Of a stretch of 64,000 bases of DNA, positions 40,521 through 53,529 are shown piece after piece. The stretch comes from Toxonevra muliebris (lineage: Eukaryota > Arthropoda > Insecta > Diptera > Pallopteridae), in contig OY829326.1 of NCBI GenBank assembly GCA_963691655.1, forward strand, positions 24,354,878 to 24,418,877. The letters are read 5' to 3'. The notes under the pieces are model-generated. The model did no database searches. It was given only the letters and a program-made list of their open reading frames with translations, and was not told the origin of the DNA. Numbering within the stretch: position 1 is the first letter of the stretch; each line of letters starts with the position of its first letter. Position numbers and translations under genes: made by a program.

Positions 40521-43500
40521 GTTGAATAATTAAATTAACTTGATTGGCATTGAAAAGAGTTAGACAACGATGGTCACGCACACACTTACAATGATCAATA
40601 GAAAATTTTTTATGTAAATTTTTTATGCTTCTGTTCATTGGTGCTACTCTTTGGCCAACACAGGTGTAGAGAGTTCTTTGACGATCGTCAATTGTGTATT
40701 ACCACCTGTTTACTTATCCTGCGATTCTTCCAATATTAACATTTTCATTCATAGGTAACATTTACCTCTAACTTAATAAGCTAATTTTTTCTCTTATTTC
40801 TGTTAAAAATAAAATTTCTATGCTCGTCAAAATCTGTGACCTCTTGTGAAAAATTTTGCTATTAAACATCCCTTGCTTATGCCCCACCTTCATTCAGCTA
40901 TCATTCATAGTTTTATTAAATATTTGTGTAACTTGAGTTGGTATTTTAGCGTTACAATGTTAAAATGTAGCTACAATAATAAAATGTTGATTTATTTTTC
41001 TTCTCAGGTAAAAAATAATGGAAGTGTACCCAAATTTCCATCACTTACTCTACCATTAAAAGTTTTTATGAAATACTTTTTTTGCTTTTATTAAAAATAA
41101 TTTTATTATTTTAATATAATTTAAGCACTTCACTTCACTTCAAGCTGACTCGACTACATTTTCATGTTGTGTTGCAACTTCGTGTGTTTCGAATGTCTGA
41201 TTTTGATGCTGACTTTGATTTTGAATGTGGTTGCAATATTGCTCATGCTGCTGTTACTCCTTCTTCTTTTGCCTTTGCTGTTTTTCATGCTCATCATGAT
41301 TTTTATGCGTTGGCTGCTCTTCAAACACAAAGTTTTCAAATTGTACTTTTTTGTACTTTGTGTCTGTGTAATGTTGCTGTCGGCTTTTTGCTACTCTTGC
41401 TCTCTATCTATCTATCTGTTGCTGATGTTAAACATAAATTTAAATAAAATTTGATGAGCGTATAAAGTGCAGTAAGCATCAAACCAAGCATCAACTTGGC
41501 AGCATAATAATGCATTTAGAAGTTTGAAGTTTCTCTAAAATATTGAAATTATTACATAAAAAAACTTTGAAGCGTCATCATCACAAACTCATGAACTCTT
41601 GTAAGTAATTTGCATATTATTATTTTAATTTGAATATAAATTGTTACGGTGCGTATGAGTGATTTTTATTTCTGTGTGTAGAAGTTTCACCATTACATAT
41701 TTCTGTTCCTACTGCTTCTGCTGCTCACACGTCAGTCACCAGTAACAGCCGCTTAGCAGCAGAAAAGAAACTTTTCCAAATAAGTATTTGCTGCTAACTA
41801 AATACGACAAAGTTGCTTCACACAGTTTTCGCTTCGTCCCCTGCACTTATGGCGCGTTTACAGATAATGCAATTGTTGTTGACTCTTCTGGCTTTAGTTG
41901 TTATTGTTGCTGTTACTGCTTGCTTGCACGTTTTGGCATCATCATCATCATCTTTATGTTAAGCAAATTTACGCGCTTATAATAATATCTTAATTTGCAA
42001 AATAAGCGCGAATGTGAACGCGCAAGCTATGGCGATGGCGGTGTGAGTTGTGTGCATTAATTGTTAGCTGCAGGCGGCATTTGTGTTGCTTTAAATGCTT
42101 TTACTCATATTTGTTTGTTTTGTTGTTGTTTGTGTGGCTCTGGCAACAAATTCAAGTAGTCGACAACATCTTCACTTTTCCGCTCATTGCGTTTAAATTC
42201 GCTTATGTAAGGAAATTATGTGGCTATAGAGCATGCAAAAAGGCGCAGAAACAAAAGAAAGGGGGAAAAATGTTTACACTGCCACTTGCATGCTGTTATT
42301 GCTCCTCGTTTTTTGTTGTTTGTGCTGCTGTTGTCACTAAGAACACTTTTGTTTCTTTTTGCCTGCAAGTCGTTGACAGTTTTTTAATTTTTTTAGTTTT
42401 TTGCTTTCATTTAATAGTTTTTTCTTTGGGAACGCTTTTTAATTTCTTGCTTAAATAATAGGACATTGAAAAATAGGCTTGGAAAATTATTGTGGAAAAG
42501 AAAACTAAAAAAACTAGAAAACTAAAAAAGAGAAGACATTGCTTCCCCTAACTTTCTTGAGTATATAAAAATATAGTTTAGTGAGCTTGAAATAATTTCC
42601 AGAGAATTAATTCTTAATAGTCCAAAAGTACTTTCATGGATCTCAGCCGAATTACTTATGTCTGAGTCCAGATCCTGAAGAATACTTGACTCCACAATTT
42701 AAAATAATCTACTATAAACTGGAGGTAATTAAACTACAAAAGCCTAAAGAGAACTTTAGCTCAGCGGTTTAAGGCAAACGCAGAGTTTTTAGTTTCCCCG
42801 CGAGTCTCTGAAGGGGCTGTTAGCCACGGTTTTTCAATCAACTTTATGATCTTTATTAATCCTGATTGATATAAAATGATCTCGATTGCGAACCTACTAC
42901 ATTTTAACCCTTGATTGGGCGGGCAGATGCTATCAATGAAATATGTTGAGCACAGAATTTAAGCTACAAAAAAGTAGAAGGTTTTCGGCATTTATTTATG
43001 TTCTTCAAAAGTTCGTCCAAATGAAAATGTTACTCATACGACACGAGCAACATGGTAAAATTGTTTTTAAATGCTTAATCAAAAAAGAGATAGGTATCTA
43101 TTACACAAATTGGTATTATTTTTGTTGGTTTGGTTTCCCTTTGTTCTTTACTACCAATTTTTATTGCCGACATCAAAAGCTAATGGCTGCAAATATTCAA
43201 TAGCCTGGAAAAAAATGAAGCCACTCAGCAAAATGATAAATTCGATAGTTAAATAAATTTATTGCCACAGATTTTCTCATTAATTTGATTTATCACATTA
43301 ACTGCACTGCATGGAGTGTATGTGTACAATTTTATTTTGCTTTTTTTTTTAAATGTATTTGTATGTGTGTGTCGGTGCGCCTGTTACCTCTACGCTTCAT
43401 GATTTTTTGGCTTACCAATTTAACAGCAGAGCAGCAGAAGCAGATAGAGAGATGCTAAAGATACAAAAACATTTCATACTGTAACTGACCAAATGTGGTT

Positions 43501-44285
43501 AACCAAAAAAATGGAAGATTTTCAATGATTAAGCACACATACGAATATACACACACACACACACACATTAACAATTGCACACCCATACGCTTGTATCTAC
43601 TCATATAGACACACATGAACATACTTGGCAATGTAGTGATGGTTAAATTAAAATGCATATTACGCCTCATAAAAAGGACATGTAATAAATTTTTGCAAAT
43701 AAAAAATAACGTAAGCATGAGAGGAAAAAACTTGTAACATTCACTCAAACACATGCACATTGTGGAATAGAACCGCAATGGGAATAAGAGGAAAGAGTAA
43801 CATACACAACAGAAAAAAGGATAAAAAAGGATATATATGTAATAGTAAGTAGCATGAGCATAAAAAATAAGTATTTATGAACAGTTTTAGATTGATGTTG
43901 CTTTATACTCATGCTTGGCGGTACTTAGTGTGTGTGTGTGTGCTATTTTTTGTTTGTTTATTTTAAGAGCGTTTTTGCTGAAACTATCGCCGTTAACAAC
44001 ATAATCAAAGTAAGTCATATAAATTCAAATCATTTTTCTTTAGAAAAAAATTATGTAATAAAATTTGATAATTTTTTTTTTATTTGTTTGCAAGGAAAGC
44101 TTTTAAACTAAAAGCTTTGAATTAGATACCTGATACTCCTGCATGTTATAATTCAAATGGAGTAAGGTTGAAAGGAATTTTAAATCTTTGCTGTGACCAT
44201 ACTGGACTTTTTCATATTTTTTGTTCTTAAATGTATAACTATGAGCGTTTTGTTTGCCATAACTGCTTACTGTTTGGACTGTATT
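40521..44285. other. Non-coding host DNA
   Basis: No gene is supported. Seen: CTG/GTT triplet clusters (41240-41330, 41700-41730, 41880-41920), TCTA repeats (41402-41420), an AC microsatellite (43549-43568), TG repeat (43928-43942), and a tRNA-like 'tttagctcagcggtttaagg' near 42755. Several reading frames of 80-140 codons here are low-complexity and are not convincing. Confidence 0.4.
42740..42840 (+). repeat. tRNA-like fragment, probable SINE head
   Basis: A-box-like 'ttagctcagcggtttaagg' (about 42758-42776) is followed about 20 bases later by 'gtttccccgcgagtctctga'. The spacing suits a pol III internal promoter, but the B-box match is poor and no cloverleaf closes, so I do not call a tRNA gene. 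Confidence 0.3.
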
Positions 44286-44287
44286 TT

Positions 44288-45420
44288 CAGACACCGTTAT
44301 TCATTGATGTTGTTTAATTGTGATTGATCTTGATTGATTTTCATTGATTTGATTGCTTTTGATTAGTACGTAAGATTGAAATGTACTTGCCATTCTTGGA
44401 TACTCCTCGGTTTTTTTTTTTCAGACAAAACTAATGTTAATTGGTAATAATTCATTTTGATTAATACTGATTGATTTTGATTGCTCTTGATTTATTTTGA
44501 TTGATCTCGAATTCTCTTCATTCATTTCATTGATATTGATTGATGTTGATTGATTTTGTTTAAATTTTATTTGATTCTGATTTCTTTTGATATATTTTGA
44601 TAGTTTTTGATTGACGCTGATTGATTCTGATTTATTTTGATATATTTTGATAGCTTTTGGATGATCTTTAATGCTATTAATTGCCTTTGGCTGAACTTAA
44701 TTGATTGATCTTGATAAAGTATGATGAATCTGTGATTGATTTCCGATTGATTTATGATTGATATATAATTGATTTATAACTTTTCTTTAAATGAATTATG
44801 ATTATTCTACGCTTGATTTATGATTGATCTATGATTAAAATATGTTTGATCTATGACTAATAAGTAGCTGGCCTAACATTGATTTATGACTAATTTATAA
44901 TTGAATTTTGATTAAATTAGGATTAATTTATGATTGGTTTAAGAATGGTTAAGGACTGATTAATGACTGATCAATGATTGATCTATTATTAGTGATCATG
45001 ATTAATTTAAGATTAATCTATGTTTAATTTATGACTAGTTTATTATTGATTTAATATTGATTTATGATTGACCTATCATTGATTTAGGATTGATTTATGG
45101 TTGATTTATAGTCGGTTTATGACTTACCTATAATTAGTCTATAATTATTTGGTGACTGAGTTATGATTGATATATGATTGATCTATACTTGCCTTATAAT
45201 TCTTTCTTCTATGACTGATCAATGGCTGGTCTAATATTTATTTATGTTTGATTTATAACTGAGCTATCATCAAATTCTGATTAAATTATGATTAATTTCT
45301 GATTGATTCAAGAATGGTTTAAGATTGATTTGTGATTGATCAATGGCTGATTAATAATTGTTTTATAATTGATGATAATTGATCTAGAATTAAACTATGA
45401 TTAATCTATGGTTAATTAGC
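44288..45420 (+). repeat. TGATTGATTT-type satellite block
   Basis: About 1.1 kb made almost wholly of degenerate 10-12 base units: TTGATTGATTTTGAT in the first third, then GATTTATGATTGATCTATGA-like units. The gradual change of unit along the block suggests stepwise local expansion and decay. No ORF is present. A-T skew is strong: the plus strand is T-rich. Confidence 0.9.
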
Positions 45421-48400
45421 AAAGAAATGGTATCGGTTTTAAAGTGGACAAGAATACAGAAAAAACACATGCGGAGAATAGCCACATAAGTTTTCATTAA
45501 TAAAAATAATGTGAGGTCTTCTCTAAACAGATTAAAAAATTATTTACGTGAAGAGACTAATCCCCGCTGTCATGGCTGGAAAATATAAGAAAAAGAAGGA
45601 GGTTCTCTCTCTAAACTGTGAATAAAACTTATTTGGCTAAAAACAAAAGTTTATTGTTGTGAGATCTGAAATCTGGTGGATTACTAAATAAACTGTCTAT
45701 TTTACTTCGACTTCTATAACCCCAATGTGTTATATACATCTAATAATATTAGGACACAACATTAAGGATCCGAGCCGATTAGCTGGTGGTAGAAAATAAA
45801 ATTTGTATTTAATTTTTATTTTAATTAAAATTTAATTTAGTAATTAAATTAACCTTTAAGTTTTTCTTTCTAACTCGAAAAATACTGGATTTGAATATAC
45901 AATTTAAAATCCACAAAGCAAATATGTAAAATAGAAAATTATAAAATAGTGTAAATGTTAAGCCAAATGAGATAAGCATATCCTTTGCAGCATAACGCAA
46001 AGTATTAACAACAACAGCAGTAACAGCAATAGAATCCATGCCAACATAATCATCAACAGCAACAACAAGGAAACTAGCGACAACATTCGCACATTTGCGT
46101 TGCAAATTTCTATGTGTTTTTGTGCATTTCTTTTCGGTTTTTTTGTATGTGGGTGTGTGCGAAAATTATACAAAATTTCAAATTTCTACAAATAGAGACA
46201 ACGACCATGAACACAACACACCGACGATAGAATGTAGGGGTATGCCATTCTTGGCGCAAATTGCCAACCAACAACATAGTTAAAATATTCCTTTGACATA
46301 GAAGCAAGTCTCACACTAATAGTACAACTCTATGTTAAAACAAAACTCGCGGAAGCTCTCAGGAGAATTACTTACTTATGTAGTTACTATCCCAAGTAGA
46401 CTGAGTGACCTTTGCCATTGATGCAAAACCGCACGCAAATTTGAATGAATGAGTGTGGCACGAACAAACCACGCCACAGTCATCAACTTCGGCTTCCGTC
46501 TTCTCCTCTACACCGACACACCTACACTAAAGTGTGTAATAAAGTTGCAAAAAGAATTGTAATTGCCGCAAAGAAGAAATGGAAGATGAGAAGTTGTTGT
46601 TGTTTGGGAAGTGAAAGAATCAGAATACACAATGCAGCAAACAGCACATCAGAGAAGCGACAGCAGTAATAGCAGCAATATCACCTAAAAGGATAAAAAG
46701 GATTTTTATGCGAAAAGGATACTTTTAAACTGTGAACTGTGTAGTATGTAAGTATAAAATAATGTAAAGTGTGTAGTAGCAAATGAAGAAAAAACATAAA
46801 GTACTTAACTTGTGGTGGTGAGAACAACTTCGCTTCGTTTCATTTTTTTTCGCTGAAATTTACGCCAAATGTTTTTCGAAGCAATGCTATACTATTACAC
46901 ACAAATAATCGAAGGAAGATTTTAAAATAGGTGGCTGCTGGGGTACCACCCTTAGCCATCATCGTATCACATCTCTAAAGAAAAGGCATTAAGAACGTGA
47001 TTACGTTGATGAAGTGTCAAGGGAATGTAAAAAGAGCGGGAATTCTTGGTTGGTTTGAGTTTAGTGTACTCGAGGATTCGTTATTGACTTAAAATTTCTC
47101 ATGTTGTAGAAGCAACAACAGCAGCACCAGCACCAGCACCAGATTACAAAGTGCTACATTTTGATAATGGGTTTTTTGTTTTCTTTTCCTTACAGTGGCG
47201 TGTAATGTAAGGAAATATACAAAAACCTTCTTACTTCTTCATAAATGATGGCCTTAATAAATTTTCGTATAAATGGAATTGAAGATAATAAAAATTAATA
47301 TCGAAATGGAAACTTACTTATATAAAAGCAAAAGGGAAAGTAAATTTTTAAGTAGTAAATCGAAAGTAAATTATTGATGTAAATTTCATTAGAACTAACA
47401 CTTTTGAGTTAAGCATTAACATTTTTAAGGGAATTAGAGAAGTTAGGCTAGCTAGGATTTTTAATGGTATCTGAGAAAAGATGAAAGAAAATTGTGTCGA
47501 ATAGTATCATAGGATATTAAAACTCTTTTCTCATTTCGAAAACAAGCTACTAGCTTTCGACAGATAATGACTCGAAGCCTCGAAGAGTAGTCTACTATTT
47601 ATATATTTATATTTTTTTTTTAAAGCTTTTTATGTTTTCGCTTTTCAGGGTGGCATAAAATTGTTGGACTTTACCTAACGCAACTATTTTGCTGGAAACT
47701 ATTCGTGGACCATATGTATTGTCGGTTCATATTACCAATCACTTTTTTTTAAATCAACAAATGAGAAGAGAAAGGAAGAAATTTCCCTGAAACCTATTAA
47801 ATGTATAATCGATTCTGCCATTTATTCGTTCTGGGATGATGGACACTATGATCTTCGTGAACATGAATAGGACAGTAATACCTCGTCAGTTGTTACAATT
47901 TGTATTTTTCATTATTGCCTCTGAAGTGTCTTAGCGTATAAGGTACAGAGGGATACTGTTGCAAATTGTTCAATGAAGTCATCATTAAGCAATGCGGAGA
48001 AATATTCTTTTCCCCTTCGCAATTCATCATCATCCATTGACGCCAGTAACCTACCATCTGCATCCAGCACAGGATCCTCGACCTTCAGCTTTGCGACCAG
48101 AAATGTATTGTGCTATTTTTTATAGCACGTTTACATATTCGTTTCTTAAAGAGATCTCTGCGTTTTCCGCAGTGTGGTCTCTTTGCTTCCTCTTATATTG
48201 TTTTGCTTTCTATTGTACAGTTTCATATACCCTTTTATATGTAACATGTTAGACGTAACATCAGTTTTCGTTGCACATCACTTTGCCCATGTAAAATTAG
48301 AAACAACGAATTACTTTGAAGAACTAAGCAGTCTGAGATTGCACCCATTATAGGAAAACGAGAAAAAGAGAAGGGGATTGGCTGACAGTGACCTCTTTCA

Positions 48401-48485
48401 ACTCAGATCGTTAGGGCACTAGAGAGCTATGATATGCCATTGTACTTATGATAAATTATCGGTAACTATTTCTGCAACAAGTGGT
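45421..48485. other. Non-coding host DNA
   Basis: No supported gene. There is an AAC/CAG-rich patch at about 46000-46080, another at 47110-47145 (agcagcaccagcacc), and poly-T runs near 47610 and 47740. The 86-codon frame at 47992-48252 lacks recognisable features. Confidence 0.4.
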
Positions 48486-48565
48486 TTTTATATGACACAG
48501 ATGATGGGGTCAACGAGTATATGGTAGGTTAGGTTAAGTTAGGTTTGGAAGGCGTGTGCGAATGT

Positions 48566-48625
<60 letters not shown>

Positions 48626-48630
48626 AAACC
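48566..48630. repeat. (TA)n microsatellite
   Basis: About 20 uninterrupted TA units (48566-48603) continue into tatacatgtatgtatatata. It marks the 3' side of the neighbouring LINE fragment, suggesting an expanded LINE tail. Confidence 0.9.
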
Positions 48631-48689
48631 CGCACTTCCACTGGGAGACTTAATTGTCCATTGTGAGTGCCCTCATTTAATTGTCCGGA

Positions 48690-49330
48690 TGAGGCACGTC
48701 TCTAACCACGGTTTCCGTCAGCAGTCCAGGCAATGTCTTTGTTGAACCATTTGGTTCTCCGGATGAAGGTAAGAAGATCCGATAGTTCCACTTTCGTTAT
48801 CTCGGTTACACTATAGAAAAAGCGCGACCCCAAACATTGAAGTCTGCTCATCTGCAGCCTTGGACATTGACATAGAAAGTGAAGATTCGATTCTGTCTCT
48901 TCTTCATCATGACAACTTCTGCACAGTTCGCTCGTTGGAATGCGCCACCGTTGAAGCATTGGTGCAATAGCACAATGTCCAGTTATGACTCCTGTGAGCA
49001 GACGTACTGCAGATTTCGAATGCGATATATGACGGCGTTATCAAAATGGAACTTCCTGCAGGTGCAATACTGCAGATGATAAAGCACTGGTAGCAATGGT
49101 AAAGAGACCGGAAGATTTGCAGTTGGTATGCAATGATGCAATCTCCAGAGTGCGACCCACTTACACAACTTACACAATGTACGGTAATAGACTCTGTGGT
49201 AATGTACGCAGCGCTTTTTTTTGCACGTGATATAAGATCGCATACCAAAGTGTCACGGTTTGTGTTATCTCGAGAAAGCTGCTCATGCATACTATAGAGC
49301 TCAAGCACCTTTATAACAAAGCAGGAGAAT
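48690..49330 (-). mobile_element. LINE 3' fragment with zinc-knuckle C-terminus
   Basis: The minus strand encodes 'AVRLLTGVITGHCAIAP'-like and 'LQRWRIPTSELCRSCHDEEE', 'NLHFLCQCPRLQMSRLQ', 'LLTFIRRTKWF', the C-terminal CCHC region after the RNase H/RT part of an insect I/LOA-type LINE. Frameshifts (for example near 48980) break it. The upstream part to 49330 is degenerate. Confidence 0.75.
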
Positions 49331-49570
49331 GACCTACTCGAAGTCTAAGATTGGTTGAGCGCCAGTGATCTGTTGCGCAGTGGAAGCGGCAGAGTGCTCA
49401 GCAAAAGGTCGCTGGTCTTTTACGCTGATCCCTATCATAGTAGATTGGTACCAACGGGGGCACGGAGACGTTGACTTCTTTCTTATATCCAAATTATCAT
49501 TCAATATGTTCGCTGCACATTCATTTGAGATGCTACCATATCAATAATTTCACGAATTTTTCTTCGATAA

Positions 49571-51096
49571 CACTGTACTACAAATGGAAACTTTTGAAAA
49601 CAAGCATAGACGGGACAAATGCACTAATGGTAATGGGGGGTCGCTGAGTCCGAATCCGTGATCCGTTTTGCTCTGATACGTCACAAATTGACAACAAAAT
49701 TTTTAAAATGGGGGAAAAAAAATTGAAAATGTAGTTCATATTTTTTTTCATCAAAACATCCATTTTTACAAAAAAAAATTTTTCCATTTTTTTTTATTTT
49801 TTAACTTTCAAAATTTAAAAATTTTTTTTTTTTTTTAATTGATTTATTTTTTTGTCCTCGTTATCATCGTTCACTTTTATCTCGTTGTTAGCTTAACCCA
49901 GCCGTACCTGAGCCAGGTTCAAAAAAAATTTTTCCTCGAGTTACTTTCTTGATCTACTTTGGTTCCGGCTCGTCCTTAATGGGTTAAAGCAATGATGGCC
50001 AAACGTGTACTTAAGTGCAAAATGAGCTTTAAACTCTTTATACATATCGTATACAAATAGGCCAAATCAATTCTCAGGCTACGATAGTATGTAAGAATGC
50101 GATTGACGTACTTCAATAAGATGCTCAGTACGTAGGTGGAGAAAGAAAGCAACAACAACAGCATAAGTTGTAACGTTTTCAGAATGTTTAAAAGCCACTG
50201 TGTTTGCAAAAATACGTCTCCAGAACAGTATAAAAGTTTGACTTTAATTTAATATGTTCTTGAACAATTAAGTCTTAAAAATTAATTTAGATTTTGTTGT
50301 TATATTTCGAAGCAAGCTTGGAGTGGGCTGTCACCGGTCTTATTTTTGTACTAACTATTTTTATCCGATTAGTGTTTGAGAATCGCGATGTGTGCAAAAA
50401 TGTAATCCAGCGAGTATGAACCAAAAATAAATCATCTTCGGACAAGTTATGAATAAAATCTAAAATTGAAAAATAAATCTTTCTCTTGTCAAAAATTATG
50501 TACCTAACTTACGTTTTTTATTTTATATTATATATTTATTTACAATGTGTTCAAAAATGAATACGTGAACGAGTCAAAAAGGAAACAACAATATATAAAT
50601 TTATTTGTAGGTGTACATAAAGACATTTTTAGGATTTAATTGTTCAAGAACACAAAGTAGATTGATCAAGAAAGTAACTTGAGAAAAAAATTATTTTTGA
50701 ACCTGGCTGAGGAGCTGCTCAGCGATAAGGTGCCATATAGCACCGCTAGGCATTACTGGGTTAAGCTTACAACGAGATAAAAGTGAATGATGATAACGAG
50801 AATGAAAAAATTACGAAAAAATAAATTAATTAAAAAAACTTTTTTTTTTAAATTTTGAAAGTGAAAAAATAAAAAAAATAGAAAAAATGGTTTTTGTTAA
50901 AATGGATGTTTTGATAAAAAAATATGAACTGCATTTTGAATTTTTTTTTTGTTTTTCGATTTTAAAAATTTTGATGTCAATAAAAAAAAATTGTGACGTA
51001 GCAGAGCAAAACGGACCACGGATTCGGACTCAGCGACCCCCCATTACCCTAAGTACACTTGTCCCGTCTCTGCTTATTTTTGGCTGTTGAACAGTG
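49571..51096. mobile_element. Foldback-like element with ~400-bp inverted arms
   Basis: The left arm (49571 to about 49985) and right arm (about 50640-51096) are inverted copies, seen for example in ggggggtcgctgagtccgaa against its complement at about 51020-51042. The same 'CDV.EQNG.RIRTQRPPIT' peptide is readable at 49640-49690 (minus) and 50990-51050 (plus). Termini are CACTGT (49571) and ACAGTG (51091), each flanked by 'taa'. The middle (about 49990-50630) has no ORF. The arms have diverged by many small indels, mostly in A/T runs. A long-TIR MITE or foldback element is the best reading; the 'taa' flank may be a 3-bp target duplication. Confidence 0.85.
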
Positions 51097-53220
51097 TAAT
51101 CATTCAATTTAAGATTTCATTAATCATTTGTGGAGTTGTGATCTCATTAGGATATCTGTATTCTTTGTGCTTGTATTGTACGACGGAAACGAAAATCAGT
51201 AAACCACCTGTAAATCATTTTAATTGAAGAGTCTCCATAATTCTTATCAAGCTTTCTTATATGTTTCTTTTCACGTAAAAAATAGTTTTTAATCAACACA
51301 CGGAATCCAATTTTTTCCACTTTGGCAAAAAAAAAAAACAAACGTATGCTTTCAATAGCTATCAACATATTTATATGAAAATGTTTGGAGCCTGATGGAA
51401 AATTGAAGTGGTCAAATGTAATAAGAAATTTGCATTTATGATGCAAACCTGTTAGATTTGTGCTCATTGAAGAACTGCGATAGAATCTCTATTCTCTAAT
51501 AAGAGTTAATGGTAATCATATTTTTATAGCCACTAAAAATTTAATTTATTATAAGTTTAATTATTTCTGCTTGTTTTAAAAAAATTAAATTACATTTCAT
51601 TACAAATTGATTGTCAACTCTTTAACATTACTAAAGTCACACAGCCACAATTAAATTAAATTGATTTGCTGTTGGTAAAAATGCCCCAAAAAATCAGCCA
51701 AAAAATTAAATATTAAACAATTTGGTTATATAGTATTTGCAATACTATATTATCAGTGTATGTATAAACATATGTAAATACAAATGCATACATTGTCTAA
51801 TTTGTGGTGAGTGGCTTTAAAAGTAATTTGCTTCAATATTCAAATAATTAACTCAAAACTACAACTACAAATGCAATTCAAATATACATAACTTCATGTG
51901 TGAAATTGTAATTAATAATAATGAGAAACAAAAACATACACTCACACACACACACACACACACACCAACATTACAATCAATCCATACAAATATTTTATGT
52001 AAATGACAATGACGATGACAATAATCACTACGGAAAACTAATAACCAAAAATAAAATTTAATTAAAAACAACAACACAACATATATGCAAAACCACAAAA
52101 ATGTTATATGACAGTATACGAGATTTGCCTAAAAATTTAATGAAAATTCATTCAAATTCCATGCGACAAACATGCGTCATAGTCATACAACACTAATCCA
52201 ATAACCAATATAATCATATCTGATTTCGATGATGTTGATTTTTGTTGTTAAAGTTAAAACAAAATAAAAAAAAGAAAAACATAAATAAAATTAAATAAAA
52301 AAATAAATGAAAATACTCACAGGAATATTCGATAATTCGGATTATAGAATAAAGATATATTTATTTGTTGTTGGTACTGTGCACATATGTACACACACAT
52401 ATATACGAGTGTGCAGGTACTCGAATTTCCATATAATGCCAACTATAAAATGATTGCTATCAATGTACAGCTCTCTCCATTTGCATTTACATTAATAACA
52501 CAGTGTCAGTGCAAATAATGTGCATTTATACAAAAGCGCGCCTGGCACATACCGCACACATAGGGGTAGTAAATCATGCGATTGTTTTGTGGTTGCCAAT
52601 GTCATTTTTATTAAATGCTAACAGCTACAGCCGCCATTCACATCATTCACCTTTCTATTGGTTGCACCCGCTTGTCAACGACAATATTATCACTTTTAGC
52701 TATTTAGATATATACAGATGATCTATTGCTTAGTGAATATTTGTGCTTAGTACTTAGTTTAAAATAGTTGTAGTAATTGTGTTGGCGTTTTATTGAATAG
52801 TTAATAGCATCAATCACACACTTTTCTGTATGCATGGATATTACAAATAAAATTCAACAAACAAAAAACCATTTTATTGTATTTTTAGATGTGGTGTGAT
52901 AAATTTGATGTAATTTCATATCAGTGATTTATACACTTATTTAGATATAATTTGATTTAATAAGAGAATTAAAAATTTTAGTCAAATACGTGTAGAGTCT
53001 TGAACAATGAACTCATTCATGTTGAACAAAATCGGAGGAAATATTTATGGCTAAATGCAACTGAAGCTAAGAGACTGTTGAAATATGCAGCGTGACATTT
53101 CAAAATACCTGTTTATCGAAATAAATGGTATGTACTTAACAATTAAAAATGAGGTGGTAAAATTTTGTTGTCGAAATTTTCTTGAACTATTGAAACACTC
53201 AAGTTGTTTGCTTATTTCAG
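51097..53220. other. Non-coding host DNA
   Basis: No gene is seen. It includes a CA microsatellite (51940-51964) and AT-rich tracts. Nothing else stands out. Confidence 0.4.
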
Positions 53221-53254
53221 CCCTGGAAGTCTGAATACTGGATCATATGACAAG

Positions 53255-53520
53255 CTGAAAGCAAAAACGGGTTAAAGTTTTTATCAGAGCAAAAGTGGAA
53301 TAAATTCATTTCCCAGCGCAAGAACGGTACAAGTAATACGGCTTGGAGTGAAAAGGAAGTAACTTAAAGTTAGAGCAAAAATGAGAAATCAATTCTTTCA
53401 GAACAAAAATGACACAGCAACTTAAACCGTTTTTGCTCTGAACGAAATTATTATATCATTTTTGGTCTTACTTCTAAATTAATTCTAATTTTAAACTCAT
53501 TTCAGCGCTCACCCTCTCAT
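53255..53520. mobile_element. Second, decayed copy of the 28.8-kb MITE family
   Basis: It shares with 28788-29091 the blocks 'cagagcaaaagtg', 'gtaatacgg/ccgtattac', 'tctttcagaacaaaaatg' and 'tttttgctctgaa', in the same relative layout. Its ends are degraded (gctgaaagc at the left, gcgctcaccctctc at the right). No ORF. Confidence 0.65.
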
Positions 53521-53529
53521 TTTTTGTGC

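Noticed and set aside
42048..42458. 136-codon plus-strand frame
   Set aside because: Phe/Leu/Cys-rich translation of T-rich DNA with no domain or codon bias; likely chance.
42740..42840. A true tRNA gene
   Set aside because: Only A-box-like sequence; no cloverleaf, no clear B box or terminator.
44288..45420. Origin of replication or scaffold-attachment region
   Set aside because: AT-rich and repetitive, but nothing specific supports either claim.
47992..48252. 86-codon frame with proline-rich start
   Set aside because: No family similarity recognised; ends in low-complexity Leu/Tyr/Cys.
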